From Symbiodinium natans (lineage: Eukaryota > Sar > Dinophyceae > Suessiales > Symbiodiniaceae): 64,000 nt of DNA. Numbering within the stretch: the first letter of the stretch is position 1; each line of letters opens with the position of its first letter. Below are positions 1 to 10,355 of this stretch, piece by piece. Below the pieces are notes generated by a model. That model was not told the DNA's origin and ran no database searches. It saw only the letters and a list, made by a program, of their open reading frames with translations. The stretch lies in the NCBI GenBank assembly GCA_905221605.1, contig CAJNDS010001580.1, positions 389,001-453,000 of the forward strand, written 5' to 3'. The position numbers and the translations under genes are program-made.

Positions 1-332
1 GCGGGCCCGGGGCCATGGAGGCTCCCAAGAACTATAAGGGGGGCTCTCTCGCTGGCTGGGATGGTCTTGAAGGAGGCTGCATGACATGGTCGTTCGGTTT
101 TGCGCCGAGCTTTCATCTGCGTGGACCTTGTCCAAGTTTCGTCTGAAGCCACAACACCCTGCTTCCCGACCCCTGAGTTTCCAGCTCACAACTACAGAAT
201 TTCTAACCAACAAAGGACTGCAGGTTTTCAAGTCCAGGCACAGCCAGCACTGCGGATTCAAACGCAATTTCCGGGGCTTCATGCAACTACAGCTGTGCAG
301 ATTCCATCTGCAAATGGGTAGTTCTCTACATT

Positions 333-400
333 AGGGTCCCTTTTTTGGGGTCCCCAAAAAAGTACGGCACCCTTGTAGAAAGTACCCCCAAAAAGGACGC
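333..400. repeat. Short inverted-repeat element (GGGGTCCC type)
   Basis: A local palindrome centred on GGGGTCCCCAAAAAAGTACG, with GTACCCCCAAAAAGG on the far arm. It resembles the larger inverted-repeat elements at 13.3, 27.2, 34.4 and 35.4 kb (arms with GGGGTACC and GGGGTC) and is probably a short or eroded copy. Confidence 0.45.
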
Positions 401-486
401 TAGTTTAGAGAACTGCCCACACAGTGTCGGCTGCAGACCTCTTTGTTCTGCCCTTTTAGCGATGCTGAGCTCTTTTCACCGTCGAT

Positions 487-580
487 ATGGGTTTAGGGCT
501 TAGGGTTAGGGTTTAGGATTTAGGGTTTAGGGTTTACGGTTTAGGGTAAAGGGTATAGGGTATAGGGTTTAGGGTGTGGG
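487..580 (+). repeat. Degenerate TTTAGGG array
   Basis: About twelve heptamers, several mutated (gcttaggg, ttacggt, gtatagg). It is the most degraded of the plus-oriented arrays, suggesting age. No coding exon was recognised on either side. Confidence 0.85.
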
Positions 581-1024
581 TCCCCGAAGTGGTCCAAAGT
601 GAGACTTGCTGAAGCGAGCGGCCGCTCAGCGCGATCAACTTCGACCTCAGCACCGATTCACCGAATCCTGATGGTCGATTGCATGCTGCAAGAGGCAAGT
701 ATCCCCTGCGATGTCTTGGGCTGCATACATTCCTATCTTGAGCTCGGCAGGGGGCAGGAAAGCTAGTGTTGCAAACAGATGCATCAGGCAAGATCAGGCA
801 ATTCAGGCGAGGACACCCACCGAGGCCTGGGACTGGGGCCCAGGCTGGAACTCCCTGCAGATCCTGCAGTCTGATTCTCGCCTGAAACGGAGCAAGGTCG
901 AAGAGGCGGGAACATCCCACATGGGGTTTTGCTCCAAGGTCAGTGCAATGTTCTGCAACACCGCTGCCCCCCACAAAAAGCACAGGGAGCGTATGCAGCA
1001 CGATGGGTGCAGGGCGCGGAACAA

Positions 1025-1767
1025 GCCTGACATTTGCCTGGTAGACACTGGCTTAATCTGGAGCTTGCATTCTCACCCCATATGTTCGCGAGGGACGGTG
1101 ACAGATCCTAAGTCCGCTAGTGGTGTTTGACTCTTGACAAGCCTGGCACACTCAAGCAAACAAGGAAGTGGAAGGAAGTACAAAGTCAAGCTGAACTGAC
1201 AGAGCTATACACCCAACAGACAAGGACCGGCGAAGAATCGAAAGCCACAAGTCGAAACATTCCCGAATCGTCGCCAAAAGTGCGAAGTGTGAAAAAGTCA
1301 CATTGAAGAACGAGACCCTCCGGTCTATACTCCAGGGCACTGGCTGGTGTCGTTTGCAGATGCATCTGCGGAAGCTGACGACTTGCCTGATGTCTTCAAG
1401 CATACGATTCTGTTCGGCGGCGTGCTTGAGGGCAGTCTCCAGATGTCTCAAGAAAGTGTTTTAGGCTTTCGTGGTGCTTCAAGCCATCCTGGCTGGCATT
1501 GCACGGTGGAGCAGTTGCCATCTCGGGTCCACGCTGGAGCTGGCAGTGTCAGAGGCGGCCGCTGCGCCTTCGATTCACCAAACGTCGCGTTGGACTTCAG
1601 AGACTGCCTGATGTGGCTGTAGTGAAGTACAGCGATACATAACGAGACGAGCCGGGCCCCGACACGACGACTACGCGGGGTAGAGTCGCACTACATCTGC
1701 AACCGATAGGGTGTGACAGACAACATCAACGGGAACTTGCGGATCCTCTGCTCTTTGTGTCTTACAT
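1025..1767. repeat. Direct duplication, copy 1
   Basis: First of two direct copies about 1.27 kb apart. The core, roughly 1319-1650, is almost identical to 2593-2905. The outer parts (GGATCCTAAGTCC, CTCAAGCAAACAAG) match copy 2 only loosely. Copy 1 keeps GCGTT near 1587, which copy 2 lacks. On the minus strand the core holds a short helix-like reading frame (about 1385-1440, with HAAEQNRMLEDIR) followed by AG|GC, so the unit may carry an exon. Confidence 0.85.
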
Positions 1768-2144
1768 GAAGATTTGACAGCTTTGTCCAACTGCCTTGAA
1801 TTTCAACAATCATTTCAACGCGAAGGCGATTGCAGCAGCATTCAAGATTCCCTTAATGTCAACTTCAAGGCTCACACAGCCAACTTTGAGCGCAAGAATG
1901 TCTCGGCACTGGAAACTCTTGTGAAGGAGGGTATATCTTTCTTGTACCCCCAAAAGGACACCAGGTATATACACTCACCATTCTTAAAGAGGAACCTTAT
2001 ATACACTCACCAAAAACAGAAATATAAACCCTGCTTCATGTCCACACTGTGCGCAGACTGAGCAGCAGAGTCTCTGACGAATACGGAGCACAGCTGGCAC
2101 AGCTCTGCTTTGTAGGCACGCCTTGCTTGTTCTGCATCGTTTCC

Positions 2145-3047
2145 CTAACGTTTTCCTGGTAGACCTGGCGTCATCTGGAGTCCTTGAATCCTCACCCAAC
2201 GTGTTCGCAAGGGACGGTGGACGGATCCTAAGTCCATTTGTGGAATTTGACGCTTGACCATGGCAGACTCAAGCAAACAAGATGAAGCAAGTACAAGGTC
2301 AAGCTGAACTGATATACTTCGCAAACGACCTCCGGAAACAAGATGAAAACAACAAGTCCAAAACCCAAAGCTATACTGAGATGCAGCCCATAGAGATGTA
2401 TCTCATGCTACCCCGGCCCGCCAATACATGTTTGGGTTCCCTTGAAAGACGCTGAACTAAGTTGACGGGCAGTACAGAACAGTAGGGCATATCGTGGACA
2501 AGCCTCTTAAGGACGACGAACCGACAGCCACAAGCTGAAACATTCTCGAACGGTCGCGAAACATGCGAAAAGTCAGAATGATGACAAAACAACCCGGTCT
2601 AGACTCCAGGGCACTGGCCGGTGTCGTTTGCAGATGCATCTGCGGAAGCTGACGACTTGCCTGATGTCTTCAAGCATACGATTCTGTTCGGCGGCGTGCT
2701 TGAGGGCAGTCTCCAGATGTCTCAAGAAAGTGTTTTAGGCTTTCGCGGTGCTTCAAGCCATCCTGGCTGGCATTGCACGGTGGAGCAGTTGCCATCTCGG
2801 GTCCACGCTGGAGCTGGCAGTGTCAGAGGCGGCCGCTGCGCCTTCGATTCACCAGACGTCGGACTTCAGAGACTGCCTGATGTGGCTATAGTGAAGTACA
2901 GCGATACATAACGAGACGAGCCGGGCCCCGACACGACGACTACACGGGGTAGAGCCGCACTACATCTGCAACCGGTTGGATGTGACACAAAGCATCCAAG
3001 AAAAGAAAAACGGGAACCTGCGGATCCTCTGCTATTTGTGTCTCGCA
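2145..3047. repeat. Direct duplication, copy 2
   Basis: Second copy of the 1.0-1.8 kb unit. It ends in GGATCCTCTGCTATTTGTG, against GGATCCTCTGCTCTTTGTG in copy 1. A 5-base deletion and scattered substitutions separate the cores, while the outer parts have drifted much further. Uneven similarity along one duplication suggests gene conversion or selection on the core. Confidence 0.85.
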
Positions 3048-3113
3048 TAAATTGCACTTCCGAATCCTCAGAGCGACATTCGCCGCCTGGGTCCGGGTGG
3101 CAACGTTTCGACG

Positions 3114-6100
3114 CTAGACAGCAAATGTTGACAGCATTGGTCGCAAATGCTCGTGCGCATTTGCGAGTGCCAGGTCTTCTGGCAAATCGCCTCTCTCATT
3201 AGCGATGTTCTCTGCCCCATTCTCCAAATAAGTTTTGGACAAAGCTTCATCCCCGACCAGCGCAGCTGCCCCAAGCGGTGTCAGACCAGGTAAGCTCGCC
3301 AACGTCTTTGTCGCTATAGAGCCTATACTCCCCGTAGAACCTTCATAAAAACTCAAATTTTAATATCCTCTTGGGGGTTTCATATAAAAAAATAATTCCC
3401 AAGGGGGATGTAGGAGCAGGACGCAAAACCAACGACCTTCGAGTAGGCGCCAGCCAGACGCGCTGCAAACAAGAATTTGCCGTTGGGGCTCGCCTGTGCG
3501 TTCGGATCCGCCCGGCCCTCAAGGAGCACACGCGCAACGTCCACTGCACATGCTCGGCCACGAGACAGCAGGGCCACTGCATGAAGTGGAAAGTAGCCTG
3601 CTCCAGTGGGCTTCGGATTGGGGTCACAGCGTGCTTGCAACATTTTGGCAACGGTCTCTGGGCAAGACCACACGGCAGCACCGCACAGTGGGCTCAAGCC
3701 CATGGGTAGATGTGATGTGTGCAGATCAGCTTCGGCTTCAATGAGCACTTGCAGTTGCTTGGGCGTTCGCACCAAGTATGCGCAACCCAGGCCAACCCGG
3801 GTGGTAGCATGCACATCTGCCCGGAGCTCGATAAGAGTTGACAGCATCTGCGGCTCTTGTTGCGACTTGATGGCTGCCATAAGCAGGGTCTGGCTATCAG
3901 AGTAGCCGAGCCTGGTTAGGCCCGTTAACCTCCGGTTCACATCGGCCCTGTGCTCCACGAGCAATCTAACCAATCCAATGTCGCCAGCGAAGATGGCGCA
4001 GAGAAGAGCATTCACACTGCTCTCATCCTTTACGGCATCCTGCGCGACATCCACGGGAGGTGGCTTTTGAAAGAGCCCATGCGTGAGGGTGCGTCAACAG
4101 GCGACCAGGAGGTGTACTACGACGCACTACTTCCCAGCTTCCATATTTAGGGTTTAGGGTTTAGGGTTTAGGGTTTGGGGTTTGGGGTTTGGGGTTTAGG
4201 GTTTAGGGTTTAGGGTTTAGGGTTTAGGGTTTAGGGTTTAGGGTTTAGGGTTTAGGGTTTAGGGTTCGGTAGGGTTTAGGGTTTAGAGTAAAGGTTGAAA
4301 AATACAAAAACAAGTAGGATGACAACAGCAGCCCCGGGTGGTGCCTGCAGGCTTTGGTAGCGAAAGGTCTGCAGAAGCATGTCCAAGTCAAAGGTCTCCT
4401 TGTGTTGGCCCAGCAACTTGGGTCGGTGTGCCAGGTAGTAGCCTTGGATTTCTGGCGCGTGGACTTCCCCCCCAACCCAAGGTCAGGCCATGAAATCCCC
4501 CGTAACTTTGCTACTCCACACAACGAACTCAACTTCCCAAACTGTTCACCATGCCGGTGTCTGGTCAGAGGGCGGTATAAACTCAATGGCCCTGCAGCCG
4601 ACAGGTAGTTGATTTTGCTATCCAGTGCCGCCTCCCCAAGCTTCACCACCGTCTCCCGATCACCTTAGCCGCTCTCTCTAGCTTCAGGTCTTTCTTGTTG
4701 CTACGAGCTGCCGTGAACTGCTTCGGGCTGCGAGCACACGCACAGTCGGAATCGAGTCACTTTCCACTGTGAAGTTGCCCTCGACGACAATATGCTGCTG
4801 CCAGTTTAGGGGGAACATGAATTCTGCCTCCCGTGGAGAGTACACTACAATCACGCTGGTGTCGGGCTTGTTGGAGAGCAGGTGGCACCACCATTCGGCC
4901 CTACACCAGCCTATGGGGCATCCAGGGACATGCAGGCTTCTGCATTGCAAGTAGGGTTTAGGGTTTAGGGTTTAGGGTTTAGGGTTTAGGGTTTAGGGTT
5001 TAGGGTTTAGGGTTTAGGGTTTAGGGTTTAGGGTTTAGGGTTTAGGGTTTAGGGTGGCAGAAAAACACGCTCACCATAATCTCCGAAACGCGCACCAAGA
5101 GCACCGAAACACGCACCAAGTTAGCGTAGCCTGCACCAAAGTCAATCTGTACGCACCAAACCCAAAACACGGACATGTAGCAGTAGTACCAGCGCAGCCA
5201 GCTGACTGCTCATGCCAGCATAACGAAAGACACGCCCGGGGTTTTACACCTTCTACCCATACGTGGACACACCAGTATACCTAGACATCCAAAGCGAAGG
5301 AGCCTGCACATTCACTGCGCGTGGATTCGCATCCGACCAGGTTTAGGGATCTGGGAGTCGAGATTTTTTCGGGGTTTGGGAGCGTGTCAGATGTGAGATG
5401 AACTGGCATGACATGATATGATTATGATCTGACTGCGTGACTACAAGGCACCAACCAGACGGAGCGCATCCAATCTGAACTGACAGAAGCTCGACACAGG
5501 CTTAACACATCATCATGGAGCCTGCCGCTCTGATGTTGGAACGGTTGCAGGGAATTGCGCGGTGGCCCGGACCCGACGCGACCTGACCCGACCTCACATG
5601 ATCTGACCTATCCCACGCGAACAGAGCGGCTTAACACGTCACGCAGCCTCACGCGCGAACTCTTCCGGCGGCTCGCGCACACCAGGAGCAGGAGCCTGGC
5701 AGGAACGGCAGGGAGAGGTATTCATGTTCGATGGCCCTATCCAACCTAACCCGTGCAAGTCAGCCTGTCTGCAGCTCAGACGAGCCGCGCAGCATGACTC
5801 GAACTAGCACGATCTGATCTGATCTGATGAATTTTGATCTGCTCGACAAGACTCGAACCTATCCCGATCTGATCTGACTGCACGTGTGTAAGTCAGCCTG
5901 ACCCGACAACTCACTTGGCGGCAAGTAACCCTTCAAGTTGGCAGCAAGCCCTCGGCCCTGAAAGGGGAGCTGACACGGGCCTCCGCCACTGGCTCGGCCA
6001 CACCAGTCACAGCAGCCTGACGCAGGAACGGTGAGCCCATGAACCCTACGCAAGACTCAGACTTTGAAGCAGTCGGCAACATGAGCAGTCCGAAAACCAC

Positions 6101-9100
6101 GTTTGAGAGAGAAGCCTTTTCTTTCAAATGCGCACGTTTGGCGCGGCTCTTGCAAAATTATCTGCTGGCTCAATGCTGCACAACGCCGGTATCTAGACGT
6201 AAAAGTTTTTCTACTTTAAGGTCCCAGCCATCAGAAAGACAAGAGCCGGTAAGTCAGTGCTAGGATAGTAAGCGCTGCCTTCCCTACTTCTGAGGGGTAA
6301 TAAAGACAAAAGCCAAGCGTCCAATGGCTACATAGACTCACCTTCATCGGAATATGGCGGACTCTCCCCAAGGTCATCCGAGCGCGGAGACGTCGGCAAC
6401 GCCTGTGCAGACGGCGAAGAAACGTGTGGTCCGTTGTCCAAGTTGCGGGTCTGCGCTTGCTCCCACATAGGCATCTGTGGCCCGTCGACACGCAGCATGA
6501 GATCCTCTGCGGCCTGGAACATGCTGTGGACCTTGCCCAGGAGAAACGGTCTGCGATTGGCTTGCAGAAGTTGATGAAACCGCTCGAAGAATGGAGCTTT
6601 GCGCCGAAGAAGGCTATCCAATGTGACGTCGTGCTGGCGCAGAAAGGAGGTGTTGCCAGCAACCAAGAGCTGCACGCAGCTCCAGAGCTCGCCGTCGGTC
6701 AGCATGTCCAATGGGAGCAAGTCTCGGGGCACGTGCTTCACAACCCCAGCGGCAGCCAAAAGCTTCCAGGCCACTTAGTAAGCCCATCGAGTGGGCTGCA
6801 AGACGAACCTCGCCGAACGTGGCGAAACGAGACAATCAGTCTGCTGTGCTGCTGCACGAAAGCCAAAGGAGCTAGCAAGGACGGCATATTCGTCTCAAGT
6901 GTAGTAGTCACCGGGCTGAAACCCGACTCGACCTGCCCTGACCTGATCTGGCTGATTCCATACCTGGCTGAGAACAAAGGGCATAACTCAGCCAACCCCG
7001 TGCCCTATGAGCCCAAAACCTGGAGTTGTGAAAAGAGGCCCTATCAGCCCAGAATCTGGACAGGTTTCATCGCAAACCCTGGAAATGCTGGCAGGCACGC
7101 CAGTGTAGTGAAACACTCTGCTGTGTTGTGTGATCTGATGTAGTCCGACCATTGCTGACGCGGCGGGGCACCTTGCGCGCAAGCTCCGCCGCCGTCCTCA
7201 CCACACGGCCGCAGGAGCCTGATGCAGGATTGGAAGTCGAACTGGACCGACCTGATCTGATCTGATCTACTCTATGTCACTTAGTGTACGGCTGTTTTGA
7301 GAGGGCAAACCCGACCCGATCTGATCTGATACGCTCCATGTAAGCCAGACTCACCTCTTGTCAGTTGGTGGCAAGGAAAAGCCTGAAATTTGGCAGCAAA
7401 CCCTCAGCCCAAAAAGGCGAGTTTTCGACAGCGGAACCCGAAGACGGCGAGGAACCTGGCGCAGAAGGTTTGGCGCTGGTCCAGGCACCGCAGCCTGACA
7501 GAGGCACGGCGGCAAGCTGAATCCTCAAAGTTGGCAGCAAACCCTCAGCATGAGCTCCGCCGCTGGCTCGGCCACACCCGTCACAGCAGCCTGACGCAGG
7601 AACGGCGGTCAGCTCAGCCGCCTGACCCGACCCGATCTGATCTGATGTAATCACGCCTTGTCAGCTGGTGGAAGCCCTAGCTGCTTGCAAAGACGGCATG
7701 TCTTAGTGGAATGCTTGCTGATACTGTTCAGAGCCTGGTTAAGAAAGAAGACACCCCGACGTTTCGCGAAACCCTATAGAGATGCTTGCAAAGACGGCAT
7801 GTCTTAGCAGCACCTTCGCCAGCCAGAAGCTTGCCAGCCACGGAGAACAAAGGGGGCAGCACGAATGCTTGCTGACACTGTTAGGAGAGCACATTACGCC
7901 GCCGCCAGGCTTGGACCTCCTGGCAAAACCACGCTGAGCAAGTAGCGTCAGACCACTCCCCGGGTGTTTTGTTTTGGTATTGTTATTTAAGTGTTTTTGG
8001 GAGTTTTCGAAGCCCAAAACCCTAAAACCCTCACCCCAAAACCCTAAGCCATAAACCCTCAACCCTAAACCTAAACCCTAGACCCTAAACTGTCCCGAAA
8101 CCCTAAACCCTACACCTTGAGCCCTACACCGTAAACCCTAAACCCTAAGCCCTAAGCCGTAAACCCTCTCAACCCTAAACCCTAAGCCATAAACCCTCAG
8201 CCTCAACCCTAAACCCAAACCCTAGACGCTCTTTGCCTTGTGCCCAGCCTCCCTAAACCCTAAACCCTAAGCCGTAAACCCTCAGCCTCAACCCTAAACC
8301 TAAACCCTAGACCCTAAACCCTCCCGAAACCCCTAAACCCTAGACCTTGAACCCTACACCGTAAACCCGAAACCCTAAGCCCTAAGCCGTAAACCCTCAA
8401 CCCTAAACCTCAGCCCGAGACCCAAAACCCGAAACCCTAAGCCCTAAGCCTAAACCCTAAACCCTGGACCCTAAACCCTTAACCTTAAGCAGCAAACCCT
8501 AAACCCGAAAAGAGCAAACCCTAAACCCTAAGGCCTCAACCCTATAAAAGCCCGAAACCCTAAAGCCTAAACACCAAACCCTAAACCGCCTAAACCCCCA
8601 AAAAAAACCTGGCTCGCCACTTCAAGGCTTCAAACAATGCACAGCATGGGTAAGCGGTACCGTCGGGGTCTCCTTGGCTGACGGCTCGGCTGCGGCTGAG
8701 GAAGCATGGGTGGACATTGGCTCATCGGGCAGGATTGCGTGTTTATGCTGCCGACCTGTGCCTGCTGCTGACGACAGGCACAGATGGTTAGTGACACAGG
8801 ACCTCGTGAAGGAACACCACCTCTTTTGCTCGCCAGACAGGGAGCTTGAGCCACGTCATGGTGCTGGGAGCAAGGTTTTGGTGATGCGCCAAGTTGTTTT
8901 GGTGCGCTGTACGGTGTGTTTGGTGCGCGAACATACAGTTGGTGCTCGCTTCGGTCTGCAATCTATAGGGTTTAGGGTTTAGGGTTTAGGGTTTAGGGTT
9001 TAAGGGGACCTCATGACCTGAACATCAACCCACCTGCGTTTTATGTACGTCTACTCTGTTTACTTCCCCCCCGTATTGTTGACTATGTTGACTACATGCC

Positions 9101-9695
9101 GCACCTCTCGACAGCCAACTTGTGTAGTTGCACAGCACTTTCGTGTCTGTGTGCAGAAGCTCCGGCACCAAAGCCACGAACAGGTTTGAAAGCTCCACGT
9201 AGGAGGGTATACCTGGGATGCAAACACCCGCCCTCAGGAGCAAAGAACCATTCACTGCATTCACTAATGCAGCATAGGGCTGTCTTGAGCCTAGGTACTC
9301 TTCACTGCCAATGCGGCATCTGTCCTCGTTGCTTCTTCATTCACACCGGCCTGCCGAGCTGTGATCTGGGGGATCGCAAACCAGTCCAGAAACAGGTACC
9401 CATTCGCAATCTGCTTTCGCGTCCGAGTGGTCAACTCCTTCCCACTTGGCATGGAAATCAAGTCTTCCTCCACCTGCAAAGACCCGCTGATCATCCCATG
9501 CAGCGCGTGCCGCAGAATTGTCACATGCTGGCCATAGGGATCGGGATGTCTCGCGCCAAGCCACTGGTGTGAAACAAATAGAACAAACATAGCTGGATTC
9601 CACTGGTGCAGCAGCCCTTTTGACAGGAGGACGTTGTGTGGCTGGGGCACACCATCCATGTCCTCGGTCGTCACCGTGCGTAACGCTAAACTCAT
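3114..9695 (-). CDS. SHQWLG-motif / ankyrin-repeat protein, split gene
   Basis: Seven exons join in consistent phase: 9695-9299, 9212-9105, 4910-4744, 4652-4574, 4442-4345, 4063 to about 3412, and about 3317-3114 (stop TAG), giving roughly 570 residues. Motifs in order are VSHQWLG, HPDP, DWFAIPQ, IPSYVEL, GWCRAEWWC and SVIVVYSPREAEFMFPL. Ankyrin repeats follow (GDIGLVRLLVEHRADVN, LLEGRADPN), then a last exon with LTPLGAAALVGDEA. The arrangement matches predicted dinoflagellate proteins I recognise, of unknown function; the WCRAE region recalls TIR-like folds, but that is only an impression. The start at 9695 was chosen because the ATG sits in GCCACCATGAG, though an upstream exon cannot be excluded. 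Introns 1-3 are GT-AG and introns 4-5 GC-AG. Intron 2 is 4.2 kb and carries telomere-like arrays. The junction of exons 6 and 7 is unresolved. Confidence 0.8.
3412..4063 (-). CDS. Ankyrin-repeat exon (exon 6 of the 3.1-9.7 kb gene)
   Basis: This exon encodes about 217 residues, opening PPPVDVAQDAV after the acceptor TTTCAAAAG. At least four ankyrin-type units are visible, with the recurring pattern hydrophobic-L-x-E-x-R-A-D-V/P-N/H (for example LIELRADVH and VLLEGRADPN). The frame has no initiator ATG; it opens with GTG at 4054 downstream of the acceptor, so it is an internal exon and not a free-standing gene. The next 100 bases on the minus strand are AT-rich and separate it from the last exon. 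Confidence 0.8.
4147..4290 (+). repeat. TTTAGGG array in intron 5 of the ankyrin gene
   Basis: About twenty units with a few TTTGGGG variants. It lies between exon 5 (ends 4345) and exon 6 (starts 4063), so it is transcribed as CCCTAAA. Confidence 0.97.
4951..5055 (+). repeat. TTTAGGG array in intron 2 of the ankyrin gene
   Basis: Fifteen near-perfect units ending about 40 bases upstream, in transcript sense, of exon 3 (acceptor CCCCATAG|GC at 4911). Confidence 0.97.
5056..5175 (+). repeat. GCACCAAA motif cluster
   Basis: Five or more spaced copies of CGCACCAA(A/G), starting where the TTTAGGG array stops. The reverse complement, TTTGGTGCG, recurs at 8874-8950, next to another telomere-like array in the same intron. 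Confidence 0.6.
5550..5900. repeat. GATCTGATCTG-rich dispersed repeat, block 1
   Basis: Runs of CGACCTGACCCGACC and GATCTGATCTGATCTGAT, next to a GC-rich segment with CAGGAGCAGGAGCCTGGCAGG. Related blocks are at 5.9-6.0, 7.2-7.3 and 7.4-7.65 kb. No reading frame here looks coding. Confidence 0.6.
6342..6768 (-). CDS. Exon-like segment inside intron 2 of the ankyrin gene
   Basis: A minus-strand frame of about 140 codons, rich in leucine and charged residues (DMLTDGELWSCVQLLVAG, APFFERFHQLLQANRR), turning acidic and serine/proline-rich at its end (SPPYSDEG). It is bounded by a possible acceptor (CTAAG or GGAAG) and a textbook donor GATGAAG|GTGAGT at 6341. I do not recognise the protein. It lies on the same strand inside the 4.2-kb intron between phase-matched exons 2 and 3 of the ankyrin gene, so it could be an alternative exon, an exon of a nested gene, or a transposed fragment. 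Confidence 0.5.
7230..7660. repeat. GATCTGATCTG-rich dispersed repeat, blocks 2-3
   Basis: GACCTGATCTGATCTGATC at about 7250 and CCCGATCTGATCTGATG at about 7635 flank the sequence CTGGCTCGGCCACACCCGTC with CAGCCTGACGCAGGAACGGC. That second motif is also at 5990-6030, making direct repeats about 1.56 kb apart. Confidence 0.65.
8010..8600 (-). repeat. Long degenerate CCCTAAA array
   Basis: About 590 bases of diverged CCCTAAACC, CCCTAAGCC and CCGTAAACC units with short insertions. It is the longest and most diverged array in the window, lies in intron 2 of the ankyrin gene, and is oriented opposite to its neighbour at 8966. Confidence 0.92.
8632..8740 (-). CDS. Possible exon with stop, inside intron 2
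   Basis: A minus-strand frame starting near DEPMSTHASSAAAEPSAK and stopping at TGA near 8632. Composition and codon ending are gene-like, but there is no recognised domain. If real it could be an alternative terminal exon of the ankyrin gene or part of an unrelated nested gene. Confidence 0.3.
8874..8950 (-). repeat. TTTGGTGCG motif cluster
   Basis: TTGGTGCGCTGTACGGTGTG, TTTGGTGCGCG and TTGGTGCTCG in close succession. It is the inverted counterpart of the cluster at 5056-5175 and also sits beside a TTTAGGG array. Confidence 0.55.
8966..9004 (+). repeat. Short TTTAGGG array
   Basis: Five units ending about 100 bases on the donor side of exon 2 of the ankyrin gene. Confidence 0.95.
9299..9695 (-). 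CDS. N-terminal SHQWLG exon (exon 1 of the 3.1-9.7 kb gene)
   Basis: This exon encodes 132 residues plus one base, ending in the donor AAGA|GTACCT. It contains VSHQWLG, HPDPYGQHV, GYLFLDWFAIPQITAR and NEEATRTDAALAVK. The carried A joins GT of exon 2 (acceptor CATCCCAG) to make a serine within AVKS-IPSYVEL. Codons ending in G or C dominate. The opposite strand is also open over much of this stretch but shows no recognisable motif. Confidence 0.75.
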
Positions 9696-10076
9696 GGTGG
9701 CATGATTTGCTTGAGATGGCAACTGACTGCTTGCAAGTGTCCAAGAAGTCCGACACCTGCAAGGGCCACTCTTGCCCACTGCATGTCAGGCAGAGGAGAT
9801 GCAGTTGCGAACCAAACGCGGTGCCTTGACCACATACATCGGGAAGAAACTCTCGTGCACGGGCTGGAAGTTGACCACATCAACTTGTGGCGCACACAAG
9901 CCGCTCCCCATATTGGAGAAGGTGGATGATGACCCTCTGTCTTTGAGCCCGGGCTGGAAATACACACGCGGCAGCATTCAGCGACTGCTTAGTAGAGGAA
10001 GACGGGTCAGAAGGTTTGACAGGGAGAGGGCAGAGGTGATAGGACTGGAGGACCACAGGAGCTATGATCTTGCCCC

Positions 10077-10139
10077 TAAGCCCTAAACCCTAAACCCCAA
10101 ACCCTAAACCCTGAACCCTAAACCCTAAACCCTAAGCCC
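10077..10139 (-). repeat. CCCTAAA array
   Basis: Nine units with single CCCCAAA and CCCTGAA variants, lying upstream of the chosen start of the ankyrin gene. Confidence 0.95.
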
Positions 10140-10224
10140 GTGCCTCATCCAACATGAAAGCGGCTGAATCTCAACTCTGGGGTCCAGGTTTTGTGGGCCG
10201 TGTAACCTCTTATCAAGGGACTAG

Positions 10225-10355
10225 AGGGAACCTTGCAAGGGACATTAGGGGATATTTAGGGGTTATAATGTAAGGACGACTTGCGTATATAGGGGCTATA
10301 GAAGGTATATACAGGAGTTATATAGAGGAAGAAGATTAAGGGTCCCTTCTTATAC
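10225..10355. repeat. Small AT-rich element, family C copy 1
   Basis: The stretch ends in GATTAAGGGTCCCTTCTTATA. Read on the minus strand, it matches 23.85-23.99 kb segment by segment (GGGACCCTTAATCTT, TATATACCTT, CCCTAAATA), so the two copies are inverted relative to each other. A related G-rich version starts near 17578. Confidence 0.6.

Noticed and set aside
1347-1622. Plus-strand frame repeated in the two duplicated copies (91 and 96 codons)
   Set aside because: It recurs only because the DNA is duplicated; the ends differ and composition is not protein-like.
4147-5055. Plant origin suggested by TTTAGGG
   Set aside because: The heptamer is shared by plants and dinoflagellates; the GC-AG introns, retroelement type and protein families favour a dinoflagellate.
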